A DNA stretch of 64,000 nt from Gammaproteobacteria bacterium (GCA_033344735.1 JAWPMW010000001.1:1556171-1620170); one strand, 5' to 3'; positions 44,289 to 55,099 are shown, counted from the first letter of the stretch. The notes: generated by a model from the sequence alone, not told the origin. Numbers and translations are program-made.

Positions 44289-45230
44289 TTTCTGCCATGG
44301 ATTATCTAGCACTTGATTGAGTTCACTTTCGGGAAATTCAGCGAGCAATTCTTCAGAAGCGCCTTCTTTTTCCACTAACTGTTTATATTTTTCTATCTCA
44401 TCTAACGAAGACTGATTAAAATAATTTTTTGGAACAGGAGGATAATCTTTCCTTTGTTGTGACAAATAGCGAATAATTTCTCTCTTGTACTCTTTCAGCA
44501 AACTGATGTCATCATACTCAGGATGACCTTGGAAATAGATAATACTCATATCTTTCTCACAAGCCAGTTGCACTCCCACCTGCGGGCTATCAATAAGAAT
44601 ATCTACATTATGCCGAGCAAAATCATGTTGCGAGATATTATTGAAGCGGGAGTGACACATCATGATATTGGTATCTATATTTTCAACCAACGCATTTTGT
44701 GGCAATAACACCTGATGTGGAAATACTCCCCAGCATTTATCACCCATATGTTTTCTATCAACATCATAAAATACCTTAACTGCTGCATGAGTTGCCAAAC
44801 AAGAACAAACTGTAGAGCGAACATTTATACGCGCCCAACACAATACTTTCTCTAACTCTGGCCAGAACTCTTCATTTTGTAGTAATGGCTGCGATACGTT
44901 AGCCCCAGTAATAATTAGTGCATCTATATTCATTCGCTTTAATGAAACAAAATCAATGTAGTATTCATCAATGTATGACTTTGCTTGGTCTGAACGTGGA
45001 ACACCTGCAATACTGAATGGATAGAAATAACAATTCACATTTGAATTAGCAGTTAGCAGCCTTAAAAACTGGCGTTCAGTTGCTGCTAATGCCGTATCAG
45101 GCATCATATTTAAAAAACCAATTTTTATAGTTGGCAATGCGTCATCAGCCTGATTTGGTAGACACACATCCAAACCCTCCGAACGCATACGTTCGATACT
45201 AGGTAAATTATTATGTTGTACTAACGCCAA
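44241..45230 (-). CDS. metA: Homoserine O-acyltransferase (MetA family)
   Basis: Activates homoserine for methionine synthesis, with succinyl- or acetyl-CoA. The 329-residue protein has KIGFLNMMPDTALAATERQF, the nucleophile region STVCSCLATHAA (Cys144 aligns with E. coli Cys142), and GHPEYD with the catalytic His and Glu. Acyl donor cannot be read with confidence. The start is TTG 45230; no nearer ATG fits the conserved N-terminus. Its last 48 bases overlap the convergent lamin-tail gene. Confidence 0.88.
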   Translation of the reverse strand: MALVQHNNLPSIERMRSEGLDVCLPNQADDALPTIKIGFLNMMPDTALAATERQFLRLLTANSNVNCYFYPFSIAGVPRSDQAKSYIDEYYIDFVSLKRMNIDALIITGANVSQPLLQNEEFWPELEKVLCWARINVRSTVCSCLATHAAVKVFYDVDRKHMGDKCWGVFPHQVLLPQNALVENIDTNIMMCHSRFNNISQHDFARHNVDILIDSPQVGVQLACEKDMSIIYFQGHPEYDDISLLKEYKREIIRYLSQQRKDYPPVPKNYFNQSSLDEIEKYKQLVEKEGASEELLAEFPESELNQVLDNPWQKSAQTIFSNWLQLLVC

Positions 45231-45249
45231 AGTGGAAATTATCTATAAC

Positions 45250-46092
45250 TTAAGAACGATCGATTGCTTGGCCAATCAGATCCATAAAGTCTTGTTCATC
45301 TCGAACATTTTGAATGTCATGTAAATTGACTGTGTAGCCATAATTATTAGCGATAGACTCATAAAGCGGCTTTCTATGTTCCAACAATTTAGGGAATACC
45401 CAACTGCCAAATTCATCAGGATTTATATCATCAATCGATGAAAGATTTTTTTCCTCTAAAAATTCAGATAAATGTTTATCCAAAAATTCTTCTTGAAAGT
45501 AAAGTGGTTTAGGATGACTAACAGCGCGCTCGCACAACATTTTCTCATGCTCTCCGTCTGCACGGATATAAAGTATCAATGTATGCTCAGATAATATTTC
45601 ATATACACTTGGCTCATTCAATTCACACAGACTCCCACCTGCATCATTTAAAAAATTGGGATAGCCATAAATATTACTTGCTTTACCTATGAATTCTGGC
45701 ACATCAAGCATCGCATAAATTTCTGCTTGTCGATGTAAAAATTGACGTCTCTTAAATTCAGCTAATTCGAGCCCGCCTTGATTAGTATCGCCCACCTTCC
45801 CCAGAAATGTAGAAACAGGATCAAGGTTGTTTACAGTGATATTGCTACATATATAAATTGAATCAGTTCGCAATAAATCTGCCAAGAAGCCAACATTCAT
45901 TGCCTTTGCTTTTATGTTATCTAGAATCGGTTCTTCCAGATACTTTGTGCCTATTCGATAATCGCCTGAGTAATGAAACCATTTAGACCGATCTAGTTTA
46001 TTAGCCAGTGTTGTTTTACCCACACCAGACATGCCCAACAAAGTAATGGCCTTATTTTCTAGTGATTTGAATTTTTCAGAAGAAAGTTTCAT
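45250..46092 (-). CDS. P-loop NTPase of unknown function
   Basis: A 280-residue cytoplasmic protein. The Walker A motif GMSGVGKTT is at 19-27, with a kinase-like look: HYSGDYRIGTKYL after it, and LILYIRADGEHEKML resembling the Walker B strand and lid of adenylate-kinase-like enzymes. A small-molecule kinase is a reasonable guess, not more. It lies 19 bases upstream of metA on the same strand, so a link to amino-acid metabolism is possible. I know no symbol for it. Confidence 0.7.
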   Translation of the reverse strand: MKLSSEKFKSLENKAITLLGMSGVGKTTLANKLDRSKWFHYSGDYRIGTKYLEEPILDNIKAKAMNVGFLADLLRTDSIYICSNITVNNLDPVSTFLGKVGDTNQGGLELAEFKRRQFLHRQAEIYAMLDVPEFIGKASNIYGYPNFLNDAGGSLCELNEPSVYEILSEHTLILYIRADGEHEKMLCERAVSHPKPLYFQEEFLDKHLSEFLEEKNLSSIDDINPDEFGSWVFPKLLEHRKPLYESIANNYGYTVNLHDIQNVRDEQDFMDLIGQAIDRS

Positions 46093-46155
46093 TTTGACAG
46101 CTATTAATAATAACCGCTTTATATTAGCAGCTTAGATAGGAAATAAAAGGACAAG

Positions 46156-49100
46156 TTAAGAAGCCCTAATAGGCTTTTTAAAAACACGCTCATATGTGGC
46201 TGTTCTTATATCATCTAGTACCATATAAAAACACGGCACAACGACTAAAATCAGAACAGTCGCAAAGATCAAGCCAAAGCCTAGACTTACTGCCATAGGA
46301 GATAAGAATGCAGTTTGTCCACTAGCAAAAAATATTAGTGGAGAGATCCCCAAGAATGTTGTGATTGTAGTAAGCATAATAGGACGAATCCTAACTCTCC
46401 CCGCGTCCATAACAGCCTCAAAACATTCGAGTCCTTGTTTGCGTCTCTTTTTGGCGAAGTTGACCAGTATTAGAGAGTCATTCACTACTATTCCTGTTAG
46501 CGCTAGAAAGCCTATCATGGATAAAAATTGTAGATTATAGTCGAAGATCATATGCCCAATAATGACGCCTACTATCGCAAATGGTATCGATAACATAATT
46601 ACGAATGGATCGAGCAAAGATTTAAATAAAGCAGCCAATATGAAAAATATCACTGCCAATGAAATGATTAAGACATTAAACATATCGTTAAATGAATCAT
46701 TCGCCTCTTTCTTTTCGCCTAAAAATAATAATTGGTTCTCTGAATTTTCTTTCATTAGCTCAGCAAATTCTAAGGCGATTAAATCATTTACTTCTAATGG
46801 CGTTGTTGTTTCCAAATTCACTTCAGCGGTAACTATCGCTAGACGCTGAGCATCTCTACGTAATATTGTTCCTAAGCCCCGTTCTAGATTTATATCTGCC
46901 ACCTCACCAAGATAAACTGTACGCCCACCGCTCAAGGTTATTGGCAAATTACTAAGGCCTCCACTATTTTTGCGTAAACTGTCCGGATAAATCACACGGA
47001 CCGGATATCGATCTTCCTTCCAGTTTACATGTGTGACTTCAAGTCCAACGAAACCCGTACGTACTGCATTAGAAAGTTCTGCTTGCGTGAGTCCCAAGTT
47101 TCTTCCACGTTCATTTAATGTGTATTGATACTCTAACTTTCCTGGCTCTAAGTCTTGCCTAACATCTTTCACTCCAGGCACTCGTTTTAAAAAATTAGTA
47201 ATCCGCCCTGACTGTGTAATTAATTTATCAATATCTTTTCCCACAATGCCCACTTCGATATCCGAACCTGATGGGCCTCCTTGAGGTCGCAATATCGAGA
47301 ATCTTTGTACTCCAGCGACTGATTGCAATTCTGATCGAATTGCCTCAATAATTTCTTCCGTATTACGTATGCGTGTTCCTTCAGTTTTAAATTTTAAATT
47401 CACCAGAGGTGAAATATATTTCTCAATAATTGTTTTAGGTGCTGTTTTTTCTAAGTCTATGAACACTTGCACATAATGACTGCCCATTTTTAGGCGATTA
47501 AAATCAATCAGAATAACGCCTACATTAGTTAGCATTGTATTAAGCTCATCTTTTTCAATTGCTATATTTATTTTCTGCTCAATAACTTGTGCCAACTCAG
47601 TTGAATCTTCGACACTATAAGTATTTGGCGCTTCAATGTTAATTAAGAATTGCCCAATTTCGACATTACCAAACTGGTTATATGGCAAGCGTGTTTGAGC
47701 ATATGTAAGTATGATAGACAACACGGCGATTGTTATAACAGATACAATATAACGATTTTTTAATGCCCACTTCAGTAATGATAAGTATTTTTTTAATGCG
47801 TTGCTCCAAAATGGATTTGCCTTAGACTTCTTCTTATCTATCCTTAGAAACTCAGCTGAATGTGCAGGCAAGATAACAAATGCTTCTATTAATGATCCAA
47901 CTAATGCCGCGCTTACCACCACAGGAATAACTTCTATAAACTTGCCCAGCGTACCGCTTACACCAAACATTGGAATAAATGCAGCAATGGTCGTGCATGT
48001 AGACGCCACCACCGGCCAAAAAACCTCCTTACCCCCAATTAATGCTGCTTGAGCACGATCAATACCATTCTCCATATGCCTGTAAATATTTTCAGTAACA
48101 ATAATTGCATCGTCGACAATCATCCCCAATGCAATCAAGAATGCAAACAAGGAAATCATATTGATTGTATAACCAAGATAATGAATCAAAATGATTGCAA
48201 CTAGAAAAGATACCGGAATGCCAAGCGCAGTTATAAATGCCACGCGAAAATTCAAAAATACATATAGTGATATCAAGAGCAACACCAAGCCAACAACGCC
48301 AGACGACATTACAGTCTCTAATCTATTTTTTACATAAATTGATAAGTCACTAAATAATCCTGCCTTCATTCCTGCAGGTAAGTTTTCCTTTAGCTTTTCT
48401 GTATATTGTTTAACAGAATCTGCCACATCAATTGTTGATGCACGCGCCGTTTTAGTAACTGTTAAATTGACCGAAGGCTCACCATTAAAACGCCCAATTG
48501 TCTGCGCTTCTTCGAGGCGAAGATCAACTACAGCTATCTCAGATAATGTTAACTGCCCACCTCCCGAATTACTGCGCAGCACGACTTTTCCTACTGCTTC
48601 AACATTAGGCGCAACACCCATACCACGCAATAGAATGTCTCCTTCAGCTGCTTGCAAAGAACCACCTGGTAAATCTTGCAAATTTTCAGTAAGTGCGGTC
48701 TGAACCTCATTAAGCGTTACATTTCGCGCAGCCATCTCGCGCGGATCAACAATAACCCATAATTCCCACTCCTGATCTCCAGCAATACCGACACTTGCGA
48801 CACCCGAGAGTCCAAGCAAATCTCTTCTAACACTCTCTGCTGTTTCATATAAAGTTCCCAGCTCAGTAGAACCATATAGCGTGACACTTATGACAGGGAA
48901 GCGAGTTTTTAATCGGCTAATTTCTGGTGTTTCAGCTTGCACAGGAAAATCATCAATTGCATCCACCACTGAGCGTACTTCGCGCAGAAAATCATCTACA
49001 TCAGCATCTGTTTTAAGTTTTATTTCTATTTTAGAAAGCCCCTCTGAACTTTCTGATGTCACCACATCAACATCGGGCAGCGTTTCTATTTCTTCTTCAA

Positions 49101-49299
49101 TTAATATTGTGATTTGTTTTTCAATTTCTTCAGGAGGAGCACCTTCATATTCAGTTACAATTCTTACTAAATCTAAATTTACAATAGGAAACATTTCCTG
49201 TGGCATACTGCGCCAAGACAAAACTCCGGCAATTACAATTACCAGCAGTAGCAAATTAACAATTAACGAGTTACGAATAGAAAACTGAACAATACCCAT
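46156..49299 (-). CDS. RND efflux permease (HAE-1/AcrB type)
   Basis: Inner-membrane proton-driven exporter of 1047 residues, usual for the family. It has twelve membrane helices in two sets, two large periplasmic porter domains, and the proton-relay helix 4 motif LGMIVDDAIIV with paired Asp, followed by VTENIYRHME. The C-terminal half contains GIVVNDSLILVNFA. It lies 11 bases after its adaptor gene. No outer-membrane channel gene is adjacent, so it must use one encoded elsewhere. Substrate unknown. Confidence 0.93.
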   Translation of the reverse strand: MGIVQFSIRNSLIVNLLLLVIVIAGVLSWRSMPQEMFPIVNLDLVRIVTEYEGAPPEEIEKQITILIEEEIETLPDVDVVTSESSEGLSKIEIKLKTDADVDDFLREVRSVVDAIDDFPVQAETPEISRLKTRFPVISVTLYGSTELGTLYETAESVRRDLLGLSGVASVGIAGDQEWELWVIVDPREMAARNVTLNEVQTALTENLQDLPGGSLQAAEGDILLRGMGVAPNVEAVGKVVLRSNSGGGQLTLSEIAVVDLRLEEAQTIGRFNGEPSVNLTVTKTARASTIDVADSVKQYTEKLKENLPAGMKAGLFSDLSIYVKNRLETVMSSGVVGLVLLLISLYVFLNFRVAFITALGIPVSFLVAIILIHYLGYTINMISLFAFLIALGMIVDDAIIVTENIYRHMENGIDRAQAALIGGKEVFWPVVASTCTTIAAFIPMFGVSGTLGKFIEVIPVVVSAALVGSLIEAFVILPAHSAEFLRIDKKKSKANPFWSNALKKYLSLLKWALKNRYIVSVITIAVLSIILTYAQTRLPYNQFGNVEIGQFLINIEAPNTYSVEDSTELAQVIEQKINIAIEKDELNTMLTNVGVILIDFNRLKMGSHYVQVFIDLEKTAPKTIIEKYISPLVNLKFKTEGTRIRNTEEIIEAIRSELQSVAGVQRFSILRPQGGPSGSDIEVGIVGKDIDKLITQSGRITNFLKRVPGVKDVRQDLEPGKLEYQYTLNERGRNLGLTQAELSNAVRTGFVGLEVTHVNWKEDRYPVRVIYPDSLRKNSGGLSNLPITLSGGRTVYLGEVADINLERGLGTILRRDAQRLAIVTAEVNLETTTPLEVNDLIALEFAELMKENSENQLLFLGEKKEANDSFNDMFNVLIISLAVIFFILAALFKSLLDPFVIMLSIPFAIVGVIIGHMIFDYNLQFLSMIGFLALTGIVVNDSLILVNFAKKRRKQGLECFEAVMDAGRVRIRPIMLTTITTFLGISPLIFFASGQTAFLSPMAVSLGFGLIFATVLILVVVPCFYMVLDDIRTATYERVFKKPIRAS

Positions 49300-49310
49300 A
49301 ATATAGTTCT

Positions 49311-50504
49311 TTATTCAGTAATGACTTGCTGACTATCTATTAAGGACAATACATCACGTGCAACTATTTTTTGACCTACTGACAAACCACTCAAAACAAC
49401 TACTTCATTTTGTATGCGCCGCCCTAATTCTACCGGTAGTTTTTTAACTGAATTTCCATCAACAGTATAAACATAAGCTTTGCCATGGTGATTTAGCACA
49501 GAGGATACAGGGATAAGTTTAGATTTTACTTGCGCAGACAATGGCAAAGAAACAACAGCCAACAAACCAGCTTGAGCATTGTCTTTAGGTACTCTCACAC
49601 GTACTTGATGTGTGTTGGTATTTACATCAGGGTCCAATTGCAAGGCAACGATATAACCTTGACTATCAGACTGATTTACTGATACATCAACCTGCTGTTT
49701 TAATGCAAGACCCGCGAGCACTTCACCACGCACATCTAATTGCACATCAAATTCACTGGTGTCCACTAACGTCAATGCAACCTGATTAGCATTCACATAA
49801 TCGCCTTCATCAACAAACACATCATTAATAATGCCATTAAAAGGTGCAAGCAAAGTTGTACGTTCGAGATTTCGCTTAGCGATATCACGTTGTGCTCTTT
49901 TCATCCGTACACGTGCAGAGTTTGTTGCGACCGAATAATCTAAACGTGCTACTTCAGCCTGCAGATCAAACACTCGTTGGCGCGAGCTGTCTAATTGCGA
50001 CTGAGCAATAAGATTTCTTCCAACTAAACTCTGTAAGCGTTGTTCCTCCTGTTGTTGTAATTGAAGATTTTTTTGGGCGAATTTTAGTAAGGCCTTATCT
50101 CGTCCTACACTTTTTTCTTCAATCACCAATTCTGCTTGAACTTGCTGAAGTTGATCTCGGTAATCTGCACTTTCTAGATTCATTAATATAGTACTAGCAC
50201 TTACTTTTTCACCAGGCTCAACTCTCCTAGCTACCACTTTACCCTCAACTTCATAACGAATTTGGGCTGTTTTTATGGGTTGTAGACGCCCTGTCACTTG
50301 CTCAAATGGCTGAACGTCTCGCTGCTTAACTTCTGTGAGGGATACTTTTATAGGTGCCAATTGCTCAAGTTTTGCCTGCGGCTGCGGTTTAGTCCACAAC
50401 AATAACCATATTATTATTATGGTTAAAACCACAATTGCAGCAATCATTCCAAACTGAGGCAAAACAGCACCTTTCTGCCGTTTATGCTTTATAATCGTAT
50501 CCAT
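49311..50504 (-). CDS. RND efflux periplasmic adaptor (membrane fusion protein)
   Basis: A 397-residue adaptor linking the RND permease to an outer-membrane channel. It has an N-terminal membrane anchor (about 18-42), a lipoyl-like domain (VEGKVVARRVEPGEKV), a long coiled-coil hairpin (about 120-215, Gln/Leu/Arg-rich), and beta-barrel and membrane-proximal domains. It is the first gene of the pair and divergent from lptD across 146 bases, in which I see no clear site. Confidence 0.92.
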   Translation of the reverse strand: MDTIIKHKRQKGAVLPQFGMIAAIVVLTIIIIWLLLWTKPQPQAKLEQLAPIKVSLTEVKQRDVQPFEQVTGRLQPIKTAQIRYEVEGKVVARRVEPGEKVSASTILMNLESADYRDQLQQVQAELVIEEKSVGRDKALLKFAQKNLQLQQQEEQRLQSLVGRNLIAQSQLDSSRQRVFDLQAEVARLDYSVATNSARVRMKRAQRDIAKRNLERTTLLAPFNGIINDVFVDEGDYVNANQVALTLVDTSEFDVQLDVRGEVLAGLALKQQVDVSVNQSDSQGYIVALQLDPDVNTNTHQVRVRVPKDNAQAGLLAVVSLPLSAQVKSKLIPVSSVLNHHGKAYVYTVDGNSVKKLPVELGRRIQNEVVVLSGLSVGQKIVARDVLSLIDSQQVITE

Positions 50505-50650
50505 ATGACGTAGCTATGTTCCTTGAGTGTGTTTATCACTGTTTGGACGTTTCCAAGTCGGTTTGACATTAATTAACAGCAATAAGTTTAAGTCAATCTG
50601 TATGAGTCATTTTTCTATAACTAATAACTATAAGAAACTACTCAGATCTC

Positions 50651-52807
50651 ATGCACCTGCGCGCACTAATATTCATTTGTCTATGCGTTTATTGTGGAAA
50701 TCTATTTGCGGAAGACTCCCAATGGCGCCAATGCGGTAGACAACCCAGCCAGCATAAAACTACGGCTAATCCATCCAGTCCTGACTTTGTATCTGATGAA
50801 AGCCGTCGTGTACACCTGTTTCGGATTGACCAAGATGTGCATGCAGACCGCGTACAGTACTCTGAAAAAGAAAAGAAAGCAGTAGCAACCGGTAACGTCT
50901 TATTGCGCGACCCAGACTTGGATATCACATCAGAAAGAGTGGATTACTGGACTGAAGATGAAACAGCAAAAGCAGAAAACGTGCGTTATTGGTACCATCC
51001 TTCCCATGGCAGTGGCACTGCAGACAAAGCCGAGCGCGTTTCCCAAGATGTAATTAAATTGGAAAATGCTACGTACTCTAGTTGTGACTTTGAAGATCGT
51101 GATTGGGAATTAAAAGCAGGAAAAGCAACTCTCGATAGGCAAAAAGGAGTAGGTACTGCAAAAAATGTTACAGCTAAATTCAAAGGCGTCCCATTTTTCT
51201 ATACTCCTTGGATGAGCTTTCCTTTAAACAATGAAAGAAAAACGGGTTTTCTCGCACCCGTATTTGGGCGTAGCAGTAATTCAGGAATCGATATTGAAAC
51301 ACCGTTTTATTGGAACATAGCGCCCCACCGGGATGCTTTATTCACACCTCGCTATTTATCTAAGAGAGGTGTGCAACTAAGTGGCAATGGCCGATACTTG
51401 AATGATAATAATTATGGTGAATTAAACGTACAGTTTTTAGATGATAGAGATTTTGACGATGAACGTTATTTAGTATCTTTCGAACACCAACATTTTTTTA
51501 ACAATCACTTTCGTGCCGATTTACTTTATAACAATGCTTCTGATGACGATTACTTTGAAGACCTAGGTGATTCTATTGGTGTTACCAGTACACAACGCTT
51601 AGAACGCCGAGGAGATCTCTGGTATTCTGCTAACCACTTTGGTGGCAACTGGAATGGCTTAGTTCGATTACAGCAGTACCAAATTGTAGACGATGAAAGC
51701 CTACCAATTGATGACCCATACAAGCGACTACCTCAAATTTTGTTAACTAATTCATTCGGTGATCTCCCTGCGGGAATTGAATTTAGCTCTTCAAATGAGT
51801 GGGTTGCATTTGATCACGATGACCGCGTTGATGGTAATCGTCTACACTTATCAACCGAAATATCCCGGCCATGGACAACTCCAGGGTTTTTCTTCAAACC
51901 GTCAATGCGTTTAATGCATACGTCTTACGACTTATCCAGCTCAGATGGCAACAACGACCCAACTCGTACGTTACCAAGTTTCTCACTAGATGGTGGTTTG
52001 ATTTTCGAACGCGATATTACTAATAGTCATAGACGTCAAACTTTAGAGCCCCGCTTATATTATTTATACACCCCCGAACGAAATCAGTCTGATATTCCAT
52101 TATTTGATACAGGTGAATATGAATTCAGTTTTGCCCAATTATTTCGTAATGATCGATTTACTGGTAGAGATAGAGTCGCTGATGCTAACCAACTTACTGC
52201 TGCGATAACCTCTCGCTACTTAAACCAAAACACCGGCGAAGAACTTTTACGAGCAAGCCTTGGACAAATATTCTTTTTTGAAGACCGCGAAGTTACCCTC
52301 AATAACACTGAAGATGACGATGATTCTTATTCAAATTTAGCCGGTGAACTAAAGATCGACTTTCACGATCGATGGGAAGCTATTGCCGCTGCTTTATGGG
52401 ATCCACAAGAAGAAGAATTTAATAGAACTAATACACGTATTCAGTATCGAAGCGCTAATAACTTTATTTTTAATATTGGCCACCGCTTCCGCCGCGATGA
52501 TTTTTCACAGTCCGATATTTCGTTTATTTATCCCATCAGTGAACAATGGAGAGCTGTGGGACGATGGAATTATGATTTTAAGGATAATCGTGACTTAGAT
52601 TTACTTGGCGGCCTTGAGTATGACACTTGTTGTTGGAAACTTAGCTTTGCAGCACGCAGGTTCACCAATGATAGCGAAGGTGATTACAATAACAGCATCG
52701 AAATTCAATTAACATTGAAAGGCTTAACCTCTTTAGGCTCACCTCTCACTGAACAATTACAACGAAATATCAGAGGCTATGAAGATCGCAACACATTCAA
52801 GTACTAA
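50651..52807 (+). CDS. lptD: LPS-assembly outer-membrane protein LptD
   Basis: Inserts lipopolysaccharide into the outer leaflet. The 718-residue precursor has a signal peptide (1-20), an OstA/LptA-like jellyroll (about 55-170, starting VHADRVQYSEKEKKAVATG), and a 26-strand-type barrel region ending in Tyr. The four cysteines needed for the paired disulfides are present at 28, 145, 660 and 661. Length is on the short side for LptD but complete. surA begins inside its last 29 bases. Confidence 0.95.
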   Translation: MHLRALIFICLCVYCGNLFAEDSQWRQCGRQPSQHKTTANPSSPDFVSDESRRVHLFRIDQDVHADRVQYSEKEKKAVATGNVLLRDPDLDITSERVDYWTEDETAKAENVRYWYHPSHGSGTADKAERVSQDVIKLENATYSSCDFEDRDWELKAGKATLDRQKGVGTAKNVTAKFKGVPFFYTPWMSFPLNNERKTGFLAPVFGRSSNSGIDIETPFYWNIAPHRDALFTPRYLSKRGVQLSGNGRYLNDNNYGELNVQFLDDRDFDDERYLVSFEHQHFFNNHFRADLLYNNASDDDYFEDLGDSIGVTSTQRLERRGDLWYSANHFGGNWNGLVRLQQYQIVDDESLPIDDPYKRLPQILLTNSFGDLPAGIEFSSSNEWVAFDHDDRVDGNRLHLSTEISRPWTTPGFFFKPSMRLMHTSYDLSSSDGNNDPTRTLPSFSLDGGLIFERDITNSHRRQTLEPRLYYLYTPERNQSDIPLFDTGEYEFSFAQLFRNDRFTGRDRVADANQLTAAITSRYLNQNTGEELLRASLGQIFFFEDREVTLNNTEDDDDSYSNLAGELKIDFHDRWEAIAAALWDPQEEEFNRTNTRIQYRSANNFIFNIGHRFRRDDFSQSDISFIYPISEQWRAVGRWNYDFKDNRDLDLLGGLEYDTCCWKLSFAARRFTNDSEGDYNNSIEIQLTLKGLTSLGSPLTEQLQRNIRGYEDRNTFKY

Positions 52808-54101
52808 AAAGCTACTGCAAATATTTATTATTTGTTTTTATGCATGCCTAATCCTAGGCACTGCCCACGCAAGTGTTCTATTAGACCGCATTGTTGCCGT
52901 TGTCGAGAACGACGTTATTACTGCAAGCGAACTTAGAGAACGGATAAATGTTATAAGAGCTCAAGCTGGGGATAAGAGTATTAACTTGCCAGATGAAAAT
53001 ACCTTAACCCAACAAGTATTACAGCGTATGATCATTGAGCGCTTACAAGTTGACTGGGGACGGCAACGCGGCATTAATATTGATGATATTTCATTAGATC
53101 AAGCCATGCGTAATCTTGCCCAACGCAACCAACTTAACCTTGATGAATTCCGTAATGCGTTACTTCAACAAGGAATTGATTACATAGCCTTTCGCGACCA
53201 AGTACGTACTGAAATGACAATTGGCCAAGTTGTTAGGCGTGCGGTTGAATCAAATATTAAAATATCAGCAAGCGAAATCGATTTATTACTGGAAAGTCAA
53301 GAAGACTCATTAGACACGAATGCTGAATATAGAATTGCACATATCTTAATTCAGCTACCTCAAGATCCAACGCCAAGCGATATAGAAACAGCAAAATCTA
53401 AAATTGAAAATATACATAAACAAGCAACGGAAGGAGAAAGTTTCACCCAATTAGCAATTGCACACTCTCAAGCTCAAGATGCATTAGAAGGAGGTGACTT
53501 GGGTTGGCGAAATAAAAATCAACTTCCTGATGTTTTTTCTCGACAACTTAACAATATGAAGCCAGGTGGCATCAGCGAAACATTACGCAGCAGCAGCGGA
53601 TTTCATATTTTTAGAATTCTAGATATGCGCGGTAACGATAAAATAATGGTTGAACAGGTGCTTGCTCGGCACATTTTAATTCGCACTAATGCTGTTCGTT
53701 CTGATGAACAAGTAAAACAAGATTTAAACTCTCTTCGCTCACGTATAACTAATGGTGAAGATTTCTCTGAACTAGCACGTGCTCACTCAGAAGATCCTGG
53801 AAGCGCAGCTAATGGTGGAGAGTTAGGCTGGACGGCTCCAAGCGTATTTGCACCGGCTTTTAGAGAAGTAGTAGAAAAAATTCCACCCAACGAATTGAGC
53901 AATCCATTTAAAAGTAGATTTGGCTGGCACATTCTACAAGTCATAGATAAACGCGAACATGACAACTCTGATGAAGCGCGTCGCAATCAAGCACGAGAAT
54001 TCATACGCCAACGCAAATTAAGCGAAGAAACTGAGTTATGGCTAAGACAACTACGCGATGAAAGTTACGTAGAAAATAGACTTAACCCAGATTCTGAATA
54101 A
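52779..54101 (+). CDS. surA: Periplasmic chaperone / peptidyl-prolyl isomerase SurA
   Basis: Escorts outer-membrane proteins such as LptD to the Bam complex. The 440-residue precursor has a signal peptide (about 10-31), an N-terminal chaperone domain (LLDRIVAVVENDVITASEL), two parvulin domains (starting near RIAHILIQLP and ARHILIRTN) and a C-terminal helix. The ATG overlaps lptD by 29 bases, so the two are coupled. Confidence 0.95.
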   Translation: MKIATHSSTKKLLQIFIICFYACLILGTAHASVLLDRIVAVVENDVITASELRERINVIRAQAGDKSINLPDENTLTQQVLQRMIIERLQVDWGRQRGINIDDISLDQAMRNLAQRNQLNLDEFRNALLQQGIDYIAFRDQVRTEMTIGQVVRRAVESNIKISASEIDLLLESQEDSLDTNAEYRIAHILIQLPQDPTPSDIETAKSKIENIHKQATEGESFTQLAIAHSQAQDALEGGDLGWRNKNQLPDVFSRQLNNMKPGGISETLRSSSGFHIFRILDMRGNDKIMVEQVLARHILIRTNAVRSDEQVKQDLNSLRSRITNGEDFSELARAHSEDPGSAANGGELGWTAPSVFAPAFREVVEKIPPNELSNPFKSRFGWHILQVIDKREHDNSDEARRNQAREFIRQRKLSEETELWLRQLRDESYVENRLNPDSE

Positions 54102-54122
54102 GCAGCTTAGACAAATAACAAG

Positions 54123-55082
54123 ATGAGTATTAAACCTCTCGCAATTACCGCCGGGGAGCCCGCCGGTATTGGATTTGATATAATTCTTCAATCAATATCA
54201 AATTTATCCGACTGTATAGTGATTGCAGATAAGCATGAACTTTCAAATCGAGCTCAACTTTTAAATATCGATATTGAAGTATGTAATCATGTAGCAAAAT
54301 CTGCCAATCAAATTTGGGTTAAACATACTCCTGTTGCTGAAAAAGTTAATTGTGGCCAGCTCAATCCTAATAATTCTAGATATGTATTGAACTGTTTAGA
54401 GGAGGCACTTAGAGGAATAAATTCTAAAGAATATTCTGCGATGGTAACAGCGCCTTTACACAAGGGTATTATCAATGATGCTGGTATTCCATTCACAGGG
54501 CATACTGAATATCTTGCTGAACGCACCCACTCTGATGTGGTTATGTTATTAGTAGCTGATAAGGTCCGAGTAGCGTTAGCAACCACACACTTACCCTTAT
54601 CAAAAGTGCCTCAGGCAATAACACCTGCACTACTAACTAAAATAATTACCATTCTAGATCAAGACTTAAAGAACAAGTTTGGCATAAGCAGTCCACGTAT
54701 TGGAGTATGCGGACTTAACCCCCATGCTGGTGAACAAGGTCACTTAGGCACAGAAGAAATTGAAATTATAGCGCCCGCACTGAATGACATAGAGCAGTCT
54801 GGCATTAATGTCACTGGACCATTTCCTGCAGATACTATCTTTACTCCAAAACAGCTACAATTAGTTGATGTTGTATTAGCCATGTACCATGATCAGGGGC
54901 TTCCTACTCTGAAGCACATAGGATTTGGAAACGCAGTGAATACCACATTGGGTCTACCGATAATTCGCACCTCAGTAGATCACGGAACTGCGCTTGACCT
55001 TGCAGGATCTGGTAAAAGTGATGCAGGCAGTTTGTTAGCAGCAATTGAATTAGCACGCTTGCAAATTTGTAACAAGATTTAG
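54123..55082 (+). CDS. pdxA: 4-hydroxythreonine-4-phosphate dehydrogenase PdxA
   Basis: NAD-dependent step of the DXP-dependent pyridoxal phosphate pathway. The 319 residues have AITAGEPAGIGFD, TAPLHKG, the metal-binding GHTEYLAE, GLNPHAGEQGHLG and MYHDQGLPTLKH. It lies 21 bases after surA. In many relatives rsmA follows at once; here three other genes intervene. Confidence 0.94.
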   Translation: MSIKPLAITAGEPAGIGFDIILQSISNLSDCIVIADKHELSNRAQLLNIDIEVCNHVAKSANQIWVKHTPVAEKVNCGQLNPNNSRYVLNCLEEALRGINSKEYSAMVTAPLHKGIINDAGIPFTGHTEYLAERTHSDVVMLLVADKVRVALATTHLPLSKVPQAITPALLTKIITILDQDLKNKFGISSPRIGVCGLNPHAGEQGHLGTEEIEIIAPALNDIEQSGINVTGPFPADTIFTPKQLQLVDVVLAMYHDQGLPTLKHIGFGNAVNTTLGLPIIRTSVDHGTALDLAGSGKSDAGSLLAAIELARLQICNKI

Positions 55083-55099
55083 AGAACAGGCAAAATAAG

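Noticed and set aside
48881-49288. A 135-codon + strand frame over the RND permease gene
   Set aside because: Antisense to the strongly conserved N-terminal region of the permease; low-complexity Ser/Ile/Thr product.
52383-52598. A 71-codon frame inside lptD
   Set aside because: Overlaps the conserved barrel of LptD in another frame, and has no ribosome site or recognisable product.
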